Source: Gemmobacter sp.
GTDB lineage: Bacteria; Pseudomonadota; Alphaproteobacteria; Rhodobacterales; Rhodobacteraceae
Reading direction: 5' to 3'
Length of the DNA: 64,000 bases
NCBI RefSeq assembly: GCF_034676705.1
Contig: NZ_JAUCBS010000001.1
Location: 7,019 to 71,018, forward strand
A model generated the notes under the pieces. It saw nothing but the letters and a program-made list of their open reading frames with translations, searched no databases and was not told the DNA's origin. Position 1 is the stretch's first letter; every line of letters starts with the position of its first letter. Below, one piece after another: positions 25,200 to 33,884 of the stretch. The position numbers were made by a program, and so were the translations under genes.

Positions 25200-28100
25200 T
25201 CAACGCTGCTCGGGCCCCGGTGCGCGGCCCGTCGCCATCAGGTGGCGGACAAAGGCGCTGTCGGTCCAGGCCACCGACAGCGCCGGATCATGGATCGTCT
25301 CGCGCCCTTCGGACACCAGCGCCAGGTATTTGCGGTATTCCTCGGCATCGTTGAAATGCTGCCGCCGCGCCACCTCGGCCTCGGCCTTGGCGCGGAAGGC
25401 GGCGGTATACTTGAAATGCGCCAGCAGCATCTCGCGCGCGGCCAGCCGGGCGCCGCCGACGTAATGCACCCCTTCGGTCAGCCGCATCCAGGGCCGGTAG
25501 CGCAGCAGCGCCAGCTTTTGCGCCACGAACAGTTCGGGCCGCGATCCGGGGATCAGCCGGTGGCGCAGCCCGCTGGTCCAGGTCGGCTGGTCGGAAAACG
25601 GGCCGCGGGCCGAGGAGGTGGTCAGGAAGGGGGTCGCATCGGTGAAGCCCGCTTCGGCAAAGGGCGTGCCGCGGGTGAAGGTCGCCCCCGACAGCGGCCC
25701 TTGGGGATACATGTCCAGCATGAAAAGCCGCACGGCATCGGCATCGGCGAAATCATCCCCCGCCAGCAGGGCCGGCAGGTCGCCCCCGGCGGTGTCGTCC
25801 CAGACCAGCAGTTCGTCGGCATCGGCGACCAGCGTCCAGCGGCCGGGGCGAAAGGCCGCCAGCAGCGCCTCTTGCCAGGCGACGCCGTACATCGAGCTGC
25901 CATAGGGCGTATCGACCGAAAACAGCGCCACATCGGGCTGGTCGTGCAGGTAATCCAGCGATCCGTCATCCGACCCGTTGTCGGCAATCAGGAACCCGCC
26001 CACCCCCAGCGCGCGGTAATGGTCCAGGAAACGCGGCAGCATGAACATCTCGTTGCGCATGCAGGCCACCACGGCGAGGGGGGCGGCGGCCACCCGGCGC
26101 AGGCGGTCCTGCGGGCTGACCAGATCCAGCGTGTTCGACCCGGCGCCAAAGCGCAGGGGCTGGAAGCTGGGCCAGATCTTGCCGCGCCGGGGCACTGCAA
26201 GGGCGGCGGCGGTGCGCACCTCGGCTTGGGTCAGGTGGGTGTCCAGATGGGCGATGCCCACGCCCGATCCGGCAAAGGGGCGGGGGCCGTTTTCCCATTG
26301 CGGCACCGTCAGCCCCGAGGCGCCGGCGCGGCGTTCCACCGCCACGCGCCAGCCCTGGCCCTGCACCCGTATCCCGCCAAGTGTCAGCAGGTCGCCCAGC
26401 ATCTTGTCTTCCATGAAGGACAGCCCGATCAGGCGGCGGCCTTCGGGGCTGGCCGCCTGATCCAGCGCGGTGGCCATGGCGCGGCGGCTAAGGACATAGC
26501 CCGATCCGCCATCGGCATAGCTGGACGGTTCGGGGGATTTGTCCAGGTCCATCCGGCCGCGGGGGCTGGCGGCCTTGGCCTGATGCCAGGCGCGGTCCAT
26601 CTGGCCGCGCACCCGGGTCAGCGGACGGCCCAGATAATCGAACTTCAGGTGCTGCAGGCTGCCGAACAGCGTCTCGACATCGACAAAGCAATCGTCGTCG
26701 ATCTTCATCATCCGGGCAAAGGGCGTGTGGTCATGCACCCAGCGGATCATCGCCAGGGTCTTTTGCGGCAGGCCCTCGTAATCGTCGGGGGCATCCAGAA
26801 AGACGATATCGCCCTGCCGTGTCCCGGCCGCGTCGGGGCCGGCGCCGCCGACCACCACGACATGGGGAATGCCAAGGGCGGCAAGGTCGGACAACCACCC
26901 CGAACGCAAGGTCGGAATCCGGCTGTCCAGATAGGGCTGGCACGACATCACCACCACCAGCAGGTCATGCAGCGGCGAGGCGCCGGGCCAGGGCGCCATC
27001 CGGGCCGGCAGGGCGGGGCTGCGCATCGCGCCGGGCAGGGCGGCCAGGGCCCGGGCCAGGCTTGCGGGGTGCGGGCCGGGGCGGGCCGCCAGCCGGCGGC
27101 GCGCGGCGGTCACCGCCGGGGCACCGTCGCGCTGCCGCGTCTCGGCCGCCGGGGTTGCCGCGGCCAGCGCCACCAGCCCCTCGGCCAGCCGGTCGGCGGC
27201 GGCGGCGCAGCTGTCGGGGCCATGGGCCAGCGCATCCAGCAGGGTCAGCCCCAGCCCCAGCCCCAGCCAGCCCCCCCGGGCCGACGACAGCGGCGCCAGA
27301 TCGGCCAGCAGCCTGTCCAGCGTGGCAGGGTCGGGGGGCAGCCCGGCCGCGGCCCCGGCCAGAAGGCCGGCGATGCGCGATGCCAGATCCCGTTGCAGGC
27401 GGCCATGCGGCGGCTCCGGGGCACCCTCCCAGGCCGGGGGCACCGCCTCGGCGGCCATGCGCAGCAGGGCAGGGTCGTCCGGGGTGGCCAGGCGGTCGTC
27501 GGGAAAGATCAGGTGGCGCAGCAGCGCGGCGCCGGCATCGGCGCCGGACTGGCGCAGGGCGGCCAGACCGGGGGCGTCGCCGGGGGCCAGCGGCACTTCG
27601 GCCGGGCCCAGCAGGATGCGGCGGAACCGGGCGGTTTCGGGGTTGCGATACCAGGCGAACAGCGCCAGCGCCCCGGCAATTGCCGCCTGCGCGTCGGGGC
27701 CGGGGGGCATGTCGCGGGCCAGCGCCACCAGCCGGGCGCAGGCCGCCTGTCCTTCGGCCAGCAAGGGATCGGCCGGCAGGCCCGCCACGGCCAGCGCCTG
27801 CCAGAAGGCGGGATCCAGCCCATGCACCCGCAGCGCAAAGTCGCGCAGCGGGGTCCGCAGCCAGCCCGGCCCGCGGTCGGCCCCGGCCACCAGCCGCACC
27901 GAGACCGCGCGCAGCGCCGCACAGGGCGCGCGGCCGGCATAGGTTTCCGACTGCGCGTCCAGAAACCCGATCCAGGCATAGACGATGTCTTCGGCCAGCT
28001 TTTCCGGCAGATCCGGCCGGTCCAGCGCCAGCTGCACCCCCTGGGCGATGGTTGCGGTCACCAGCCAGCCGGGGCGCGGCTCTGCCAGCCACCACAGCAG

Positions 28101-29351
28101 TTTCGGCACCTCGGCCAGCCGCCCGGCCATGACCAGGAACGGCAGCAGGGCGGCATTGGTCCAGCGGTCGGTGCCCCAGTCGCGGCTGTCGAAGGACAGG
28201 CCGGCCTTGCCGGCCGCCTGCCACAGCGCGGGAAAGGCCCCGTGCAGGCAGAAGGTTTCCGACAGGCGCAGGAACAGCCGTTCGCCGGGCGGTGCCGGCA
28301 GGTCGGTCAGCACGGTGGCCAGCAGCGCCGCCGGATCGGCCGCCGGATCGGTGCGCAGCGCCAGCGCCAGCCGGCGGCACAGCCGGTCTTCGGCGGCCAG
28401 ATCGGGCGGGGTGGCCAGCAGCGGCAGCCGGGCCGGGGCCGGACCCGCCCCCGCCATCCCGTCGGACAGAAAGCCCGTCAGGCCGAAACGCCCTGCGGCC
28501 TGCCAGATCGCCGTCCGCACGCGGGGGGGCAGCTGGGGTAGCACACCGGAAAACCGGGCATGTTCCACCGCCTGCAACGCGGCCAGGTCATCCTGTTCCA
28601 GCCGGTGATCGGCGGCAAGTTCGGTCAGCATCGCGCGCAGGTCGGCCCGCGACAGGCTGATCGCCGCGCCGGCCGGCCGGCCCTGCGCGGTGACGGGCAA
28701 CAGCCGGGCCGGCGCCTCGGGGGGCAGGCCCTGCCAGATCCGGCCGGGCAGCACGGCGCCCAGGGTGCCGTCGTCTTCGGGCAGCGGGATCAGGTCTATC
28801 CGGTCGCCTGCATCGCCGGGCAGTTGCAGCCAGCTGCCCGCGGGCAGCCGGCCCCGGATCTCCAGCCGGCCGGTCAGGGCCAGTTGCCCGGGCCCGGAGG
28901 GGGCCTGCGCCCGTGGCCCGCCTGCCCGTGCGCCCCGCCGCAGCCGCAGGCTTTCGGGCAGGACCGCCCCTTCGACCGTGACATGCGCGATGCGGTCCAG
29001 GCCGGGAAAGCCGCGCCGCAGGAACAGCCGGCCATTGCGGTCGGGGCGCGGAAAACGGTCGAACCGCGCCACCCGCTGCCCGTCCAGCCAGACCGAGACC
29101 GCGCCCACATCGAACCGCACCTCGATCGTGCCGCCGGCCGGGTCGATGTCGCGGTCCAGCACGATTTCGCGCCGCCAGCCGGCGGGATCGCGCCGGTTGA
29201 CCACCACGCGGCCTTCCAGCGGCCGCACCGAGACGTGAAAGGGCACCGTCGTCCAGCCGGTATCGTGAAAGTTCAGGTTGGCCACCTGGTGAACGGTGTA
29301 ATCGGTGCGGCAGAACAGGCTGGACCCGTTTTCCGGGCGAAAGTCGATCAT
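25200..29351 (-). CDS. Large multidomain glycosyltransferase: galectin-like N-terminus, GT31-like and GT2/GT92-like domains
   Basis: A 1383-residue protein. Residues ~20-140 resemble a galectin-type sugar-binding domain (VVVNRRDPAGWRREI, VSVWLDGQRVARFDRFPRP, LDRIAHVTVEG). The middle ~650 residues are Ala/Leu-rich helical sequence without a recognised domain. Residues ~795-1010 look like a GT31 (beta-1,3-galactosyltransferase-type) domain: LLVVVMSCQPYLDSR, MMKIDDDCFVDVETL, YADGGSGYVLSRRA and FMEDKMLGDLL. Residues ~1090-1350 are a second transferase: VACMRNEMFMLPRFLDHY, LIADNGSDDGS and LVADADELLVW. The ATG at 29351 begins the galectin-like part; open frame upstream of it is the shadow of the next gene. 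It is monocistronic or follows 29440 by 88 bases. Confidence 0.75.
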   Translation of the reverse strand: MIDFRPENGSSLFCRTDYTVHQVANLNFHDTGWTTVPFHVSVRPLEGRVVVNRRDPAGWRREIVLDRDIDPAGGTIEVRFDVGAVSVWLDGQRVARFDRFPRPDRNGRLFLRRGFPGLDRIAHVTVEGAVLPESLRLRRGARAGGPRAQAPSGPGQLALTGRLEIRGRLPAGSWLQLPGDAGDRIDLIPLPEDDGTLGAVLPGRIWQGLPPEAPARLLPVTAQGRPAGAAISLSRADLRAMLTELAADHRLEQDDLAALQAVEHARFSGVLPQLPPRVRTAIWQAAGRFGLTGFLSDGMAGAGPAPARLPLLATPPDLAAEDRLCRRLALALRTDPAADPAALLATVLTDLPAPPGERLFLRLSETFCLHGAFPALWQAAGKAGLSFDSRDWGTDRWTNAALLPFLVMAGRLAEVPKLLWWLAEPRPGWLVTATIAQGVQLALDRPDLPEKLAEDIVYAWIGFLDAQSETYAGRAPCAALRAVSVRLVAGADRGPGWLRTPLRDFALRVHGLDPAFWQALAVAGLPADPLLAEGQAACARLVALARDMPPGPDAQAAIAGALALFAWYRNPETARFRRILLGPAEVPLAPGDAPGLAALRQSGADAGAALLRHLIFPDDRLATPDDPALLRMAAEAVPPAWEGAPEPPHGRLQRDLASRIAGLLAGAAAGLPPDPATLDRLLADLAPLSSARGGWLGLGLGLTLLDALAHGPDSCAAAADRLAEGLVALAAATPAAETRQRDGAPAVTAARRRLAARPGPHPASLARALAALPGAMRSPALPARMAPWPGASPLHDLLVVVMSCQPYLDSRIPTLRSGWLSDLAALGIPHVVVVGGAGPDAAGTRQGDIVFLDAPDDYEGLPQKTLAMIRWVHDHTPFARMMKIDDDCFVDVETLFGSLQHLKFDYLGRPLTRVRGQMDRAWHQAKAASPRGRMDLDKSPEPSSYADGGSGYVLSRRAMATALDQAASPEGRRLIGLSFMEDKMLGDLLTLGGIRVQGQGWRVAVERRAGASGLTVPQWENGPRPFAGSGVGIAHLDTHLTQAEVRTAAALAVPRRGKIWPSFQPLRFGAGSNTLDLVSPQDRLRRVAAAPLAVVACMRNEMFMLPRFLDHYRALGVGGFLIADNGSDDGSLDYLHDQPDVALFSVDTPYGSSMYGVAWQEALLAAFRPGRWTLVADADELLVWDDTAGGDLPALLAGDDFADADAVRLFMLDMYPQGPLSGATFTRGTPFAEAGFTDATPFLTTSSARGPFSDQPTWTSGLRHRLIPGSRPELFVAQKLALLRYRPWMRLTEGVHYVGGARLAAREMLLAHFKYTAAFRAKAEAEVARRQHFNDAEEYRKYLALVSEGRETIHDPALSVAWTDSAFVRHLMATGRAPGPEQR

Positions 29352-29439
29352 CGGAACAGAACCTGCATCTTGGAAAGACGGCTTTCCCGTTATGGGCGCA
29401 GGTGCAGCATGATGCAATCGGCCCCGGGGGCACGCGGCA

Positions 29440-31251
29440 TCAGTCGCCAAGGCCCAGCAGGCGCCGCATCCGGGCCGAGATGGCGGGGTCCAGCGCGCCG
29501 GTCGCGCGTGCCAGCCCGGCGCGGTGCAGCCCGATGCGGGCGGCCAGCAGCCACAGCGCCAGCCGCAGCCGGCCCCCTGGCGGGCGCAGGTCCAGGTCCA
29601 TGCGCAGCGCGCGCAAGGCGGTCCGCCGCGGTTCGGCCCCGGCCAGGGCCGGGCTGTCCAGCGCGGCCAGCACCGCGCGGGGCGCGGGCAGTGGCCGGGG
29701 GCCGGGCTGGGCGCCGGGAAAATCCACCCAGACCGGGCGGCGGATGTGCCGTGCCAGATGCTGCATCGCGGCCTCCTCGCCCAGCGGGGCGGCCGCGGCC
29801 AGGGCCGGGGCCCCGGCCAGCATCCGGCGCGCGGCGGCAGGGGCCAGCAGCTTGGCCGACAGAAGCGGGCAAAAGGGCTGCGCCCCCGGCCGGGCGGGGG
29901 GCAATGCCTGACCGGGCACCAGCGGCCCGGCCAGCCCGGCCGGATCCGCCCAGCCCGTGCGGTAGCCGCCATCGCGCGGCACCCGAAAGGCCGAGACGAC
30001 CAGATCCGCCGCCTGCCCCAGCAGGGCATCGGCCCAGTGGCGCAAGGCGATGGGTTCGGCCCCGTCCCCGTCGCGCCACAGCGCGATCCCCGCGCCCTGC
30101 GCCTGCATGGCCCCGGCCGCCCAGGCCGCCCAGGGGTCGGACGGGGCCGGCACCGCCTGCACCGTCCGGCCCGGGCAGGCCGCCTGCACGGCCTGTACCG
30201 CCGCCGCCGCCCCCGGGCCTGCCAGCACGATGTCCAGCCCCGCGATATCCTGTTCGGCCAGCGCCTCCAGGCTGGCCGGGGCCACCCCGTCCGTGACCGC
30301 CAGCACCACGCTGACCGGCAGGCCGCCGCCCAGCACATGGGCCAGCGAGGGGGATTGCGCCGCCTCGAACACCAGCCCGTGCCGGTCGAGATAGTCCCGC
30401 GCCGCCGCCAGCCAGCGCGCCCGCCGCCCGGCATCGCGCAGCACCGGGGCACGTTCGGCCAGCAGCCGCGCGCTCAGCCGGGCAAAGGCGGCCTGCCCCC
30501 CGGGCAGCCCGCCCGGCGCGGACAGCTGCCGTTGCAGATCGTCCAGCACCGCGAACTGGTCGAACACCCGCTCGCTGTCGGTGGCGGTGATCTGGCCCGG
30601 GCGGCCCCGCGTTTGCAGGTACAGCGGGTCGGGCAGGTGCAGCAGATGCCCGGCCCGGCCGGCCAGTTCCAGGTAAAAGCCATGGTCCTCGAACCACAGC
30701 CCTTCGGCAAAGCGCGCATCCCCGATCAGGTCGCGCCGGTAAAGCTTGTTCCAGGCCGAAGGGTAATGCGCGATCACCGCCTGCCAGTCGTCCAGCGGCC
30801 AGCGCCGCGCCGCCTCGGGCATCGGAACGCCATGGATCGCGGGATGCAGGCTCTGGCGGCCGTCGGGCCAGCAATCGGCCACCGCACAGGCCACCCAGGG
30901 CCCGCCATCGGCCTTGATCGCGGCCAGCATCCGCGACAGGAACTGCGGCGCCAGCCGGTCGTCGCCATCCAGAAAGGCGATGAAGGCGCCGCGCGCCAGC
31001 GCCAGCCCCGCATTGCGCGCCTGCGACAGGCCGCGGTTGTCCTGCCGGATCAGGCGAAAGCGCGGATCCCCGCCGATGGCCGCCTCGGCCAGCTGCCCCG
31101 ACCCGTCGGTCGAGCCATCGTCGATCACGATGGCCTCGAAGTCAGCCATGTCCTGGGCGCGCAGGCTGGCGATCGCCGCCCCGACATGGGCCGCGACATC
31201 ATGCACGGGCACGATGACGGAAACGGCAGGAGAGATGCACGGCGGCAGCAT
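29440..31251 (-). CDS. Family 2 glycosyltransferase with long C-terminal extension
   Basis: A 603-residue protein. The first ~240 residues are a clear GT2 domain: SVIVPVHDVAAHVGAAI, AIVIDDGSTDGSG, NRGLSQARNAGLALARG, IAFLDGDDRLAP (DGDD metal motif) and WNKLYRRDLIG. The remaining ~350 residues are Ala-rich, include a possible degenerate second transferase fold (VSVVLAVTDGVAPASLEAL) and end with a positively charged helical tail. The ATG at 31251 puts the GT2 fold at the N-terminus; an ATG at 31314 would add 21 residues. It is divergent from the sulfotransferase pseudogene at 31350. Confidence 0.8.
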   Translation of the reverse strand: MLPPCISPAVSVIVPVHDVAAHVGAAIASLRAQDMADFEAIVIDDGSTDGSGQLAEAAIGGDPRFRLIRQDNRGLSQARNAGLALARGAFIAFLDGDDRLAPQFLSRMLAAIKADGGPWVACAVADCWPDGRQSLHPAIHGVPMPEAARRWPLDDWQAVIAHYPSAWNKLYRRDLIGDARFAEGLWFEDHGFYLELAGRAGHLLHLPDPLYLQTRGRPGQITATDSERVFDQFAVLDDLQRQLSAPGGLPGGQAAFARLSARLLAERAPVLRDAGRRARWLAAARDYLDRHGLVFEAAQSPSLAHVLGGGLPVSVVLAVTDGVAPASLEALAEQDIAGLDIVLAGPGAAAAVQAVQAACPGRTVQAVPAPSDPWAAWAAGAMQAQGAGIALWRDGDGAEPIALRHWADALLGQAADLVVSAFRVPRDGGYRTGWADPAGLAGPLVPGQALPPARPGAQPFCPLLSAKLLAPAAARRMLAGAPALAAAAPLGEEAAMQHLARHIRRPVWVDFPGAQPGPRPLPAPRAVLAALDSPALAGAEPRRTALRALRMDLDLRPPGGRLRLALWLLAARIGLHRAGLARATGALDPAISARMRRLLGLGD

Positions 31252-31349
31252 GCCCCGTTTTCCGCCAGCCGGGCGCCGGCGTAAAGGGGGGCCGGTTGCG
31301 ATGGGCAGCCGCAACGTCTATCGAGGTTCAACAGCTACCGGGATTTTCC

Positions 31350-32440
31350 ATGGAAGTTCTATTTCACATAGGCGCTCCAAAGGCAGGCTCGACCGCGATC
31401 CAGGAGATGCTGCAACTCAATGCAGAGCCGCTTGCCGCGCAGGATATTCTGGCCTGGTCTCCTGCCCAGACTGTCAAAGATCAGGCGCGCCTGCTGGCCG
31501 ACCGCTTTCTGCCGCCAAACCGCCCCTTGCTGCCGATCGAGCGGGTGCATTTCCGCAACCGGGCAGAAACGATCACCCGAAGTCACGACGCCTGGACGGA
31601 CATCGCCGCGCAGGTGAAACGGCTGCGTCCGCGTCTCACCATCTTGTCCAGCGAGGCAATGATGGCGGTGAGCCACCCGTCCCATGTCATTGCAGCCCTG
31701 AGCGAAATTTTCGAGCGTATTACCATTCTCGTATATATCCGCGATCCGGTCGAGCAATACCGGTCGGGTATCGATCAGGTCATCCGGGGGGAGGCCGGCT
31801 GTGCGACCTGCCGCTTCCTGCGGATTTCTCGTATCCGGACATTTCCATATTGCAGCGGTATCAGACCATTCTTGGCAAGGATCGGCTTGTTCTGCGCAAC
31901 TTCGAGCGCGGCAACCTGGCCGGGGGCGACCTGCTGGAGGATTTTTCCGGCTGCATCGCCCGGCTGACCGGCCTTGTGCCCGATCTGCGCCAGCGGCCCG
32001 AGGCAAGCAACGAAAGCCTCGCCGCAGCCGCCACGGTCTGGTTGCTGGGCGCGAACGAGACGTTCATCCGTTTCACCGAGGGGGATGATCGCAGCATCCT
32101 GCGCCGGCGGCGCGAGGTGATCCAGCGGCTGCGCATGGCCGAGGCGCTGCGCGGCCAGCCCCGGCTAAGGCTCGAAGATCCGCTGCTGTGCGACTGGGTG
32201 CGCCACGCGGCGCGGCGGCTTATATATTATTGCAACACGCATTTCAGCGCGACGGGCCAGCAGCTTTTGCCTGCGCCGCCGCAGACGGTGGACCTGCCGC
32301 CGCCGCATCTGGTCCGCCACCGCTTGCGTGACTGGCTGTTCGGATCCGCGGCGGGTTCGACCGATTTCCTGAACGTGATGCAGGCGGTTTCCGACCATGG
32401 CGCGACGTCGCGTGTTGCAGCAGCCCGGCAGACGGTCTAG
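31350..32440 (+). pseudogene. Sulfotransferase-like gene interrupted by a one-base frameshift at a G6 run
   Basis: The first reading frame from ATG 31350 encodes MEVLFHIGAPKAGSTAIQEM, a PAPS 5'-phosphosulfate loop like other bacterial sulfotransferases, and runs to ILVYIRDPVEQYRSGIDQVI. At the six G of 31786-31791 the sensible protein moves to another frame, continuing DLPLPADFSYPDISILQRYQ and on to the stop at 32440. Adding one G would join the two halves (about 363 residues). It could be a true inactivating deletion, a phase-variable homopolymer or a sequencing error. Base composition is lower in GC than the neighbours, suggesting separate acquisition. Another sulfotransferase gene follows after 51 bases. 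Confidence 0.75.
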
Positions 32441-32491
32441 CACAGGCTCGCCCCATTACGACCCCGATATTGACGCACAAGGCAGCATGAC

Positions 32492-33226
32492 ATGGCGCAA
32501 GCCCCGGCACCGTCTTCCCAATTTTTCGATCTGCATGCCCCGGCGGGCGGTTATGTCTTTGTCGTGACCTATGGCCGGTCGGGATCGACCGTGGTGCAGA
32601 ACCTGCTGAACGCGATCCCCGGCTATTGCATCCGGGGCGAGAATGCCAATGCCCTGTCGGGGCTGGCGCGGTCCTGGCACCAGCTCAACTCTGCCGAACC
32701 CCGCAACGGCCTGAAGGCGCGGGGCACCGCCACCACCCCCGAGGAACCGTGGTATGGCGCCGAACTGGTCCAGCCCTGGCGCTATGGCAATTTCCTGGCC
32801 AATGTCTTTGTCCGCGAGGTTCTGGCGCTGCCCCGGGGCACCCGGGTGGGCGGGTTCAAGGAGATCCGCTTTCATGCCGAGCCGATGTTCTTTCCGGCCT
32901 ATATGGGCTTCATCCGGCGTTTCTTTCCCAAGGCGCGGTTCATCTTCAACACCCGCAACCACGATGCCGTGCTGAAATCCGGCTGGTGGCCCGAGATGGA
33001 TCAGGCCGGCGCCCGGGCGCAGCTGGAAAAGGCCGAGGCACTGTTCGCCGCCCATGTCGCCGCCCATCCGGCGGTCAGCCTGCACCTGAAATACGAGGAT
33101 TACGCCGGCAATCCCGAAGGCTGCCGGCCGCTGTTCGACTTTCTGGGCGAAAGCTTCGATGCCGATCTGGTCGCCGGGGTGCTGAACCAGCGACTGGACC
33201 ACCTGCAGCGCCCGCCGCAAGACTGA
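32492..33226 (+). CDS. Sulfotransferase family protein
   Basis: A 244-residue protein. VVTYGRSGSTVVQNLLN (~24-40) is the 5'-phosphosulfate-binding loop. FIFNTRNHDAVLKSGWW (~148-164) is the 3'-phosphate-binding region, with an Arg and a helix as in other PAPS-dependent sulfotransferases. LHLKYEDYAGNPEGCRPLFD matches the usual C-terminal segment. It would transfer sulfate from PAPS, available from cysD/cysNC, to a sugar acceptor. It is soluble with no signal peptide, so it acts in the cytoplasm before export. It ends 13 bases before the convergent RTX gene. Confidence 0.82.
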   Translation: MAQAPAPSSQFFDLHAPAGGYVFVVTYGRSGSTVVQNLLNAIPGYCIRGENANALSGLARSWHQLNSAEPRNGLKARGTATTPEEPWYGAELVQPWRYGNFLANVFVREVLALPRGTRVGGFKEIRFHAEPMFFPAYMGFIRRFFPKARFIFNTRNHDAVLKSGWWPEMDQAGARAQLEKAEALFAAHVAAHPAVSLHLKYEDYAGNPEGCRPLFDFLGESFDADLVAGVLNQRLDHLQRPPQD

Positions 33227-33239
33227 GCGCCGCCCGGCC

Positions 33240-33884
33240 TTACAGGATCACCAGATCGTCAGCCAGGCCCGCCAGGGTTCCGGCGCCGACGATCACCACC
33301 GTGGTGCCGGCGGCGGCGAAATTCAGCACCGCATCGCCGCTGGCATTCACGCTGCCGAACAGGTTGACCACCTGCTGGGCGGTCAGCGCGCCATGGGTGC
33401 CGGTCCACAGGCCGCGGCCAAGCGCGATCACGTCGCCTTCGGTGGCATCGAAATCCTCGACCCGGTTCCAGCCGGCCGCGCGCCAGAACTCGAACCGGTC
33501 GGCGCCATCGCCGCCCCACAGCTGGTCAAACCCGGGGCCGGCGGTGATCGTGTCGTTGCCGGCGCCGCCATGGGCCTGGTCGTTGCCCATGCCCAGATAG
33601 ATCGCATCGGCCCCGGCATTGCCAAGGACGGTATCATTGCCAAGGCCCCCCATCAGCGTGTCGTTGCCCGCCCCGCCGTTCACGATATCGTCGCCGCCGC
33701 CGCCGCCGGCCATGTCGCCATTGTCGCCGGACCAGAGCGTATCGCGCCCGTCGGCGCCCCAGAGCTGGTTCTGGCCCCCGGCCCGCGCGTCGATCAGGTC
33801 GTCATCCGCCCCGCCGCCCAGAATGTCGTTGCCGGTGCCGCCGATCAGCGTGTCGCGGCCGGCGCCGGCCCAGACCTCGTTGGT
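33240..33884 (-). repeat. 645-nt shared RTX C-terminal module, copy A
   Basis: Spans from the codons for TNEVWAG to the stop. Copies A, B, C and D are each exactly 645 nt, with no net length difference and very similar protein sequence. Confidence 0.85.

Noticed and set aside
24240..28541. Very long open frame on the plus strand opposite the large glycosyltransferase gene
   Set aside because: Its product is Gln/His/Arg/Gly-rich low-complexity sequence with no domain, which is the normal shadow of a GC-rich gene on the other strand. The minus-strand frame has clear enzyme motifs.
29352..30452. Extension of the 1383-residue glycosyltransferase upstream to 30452
   Set aside because: That stretch overlaps the GT2 gene in another frame and encodes Arg/Cys/Trp-rich sequence. 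The ATG at 29351 begins recognisable folded sequence.
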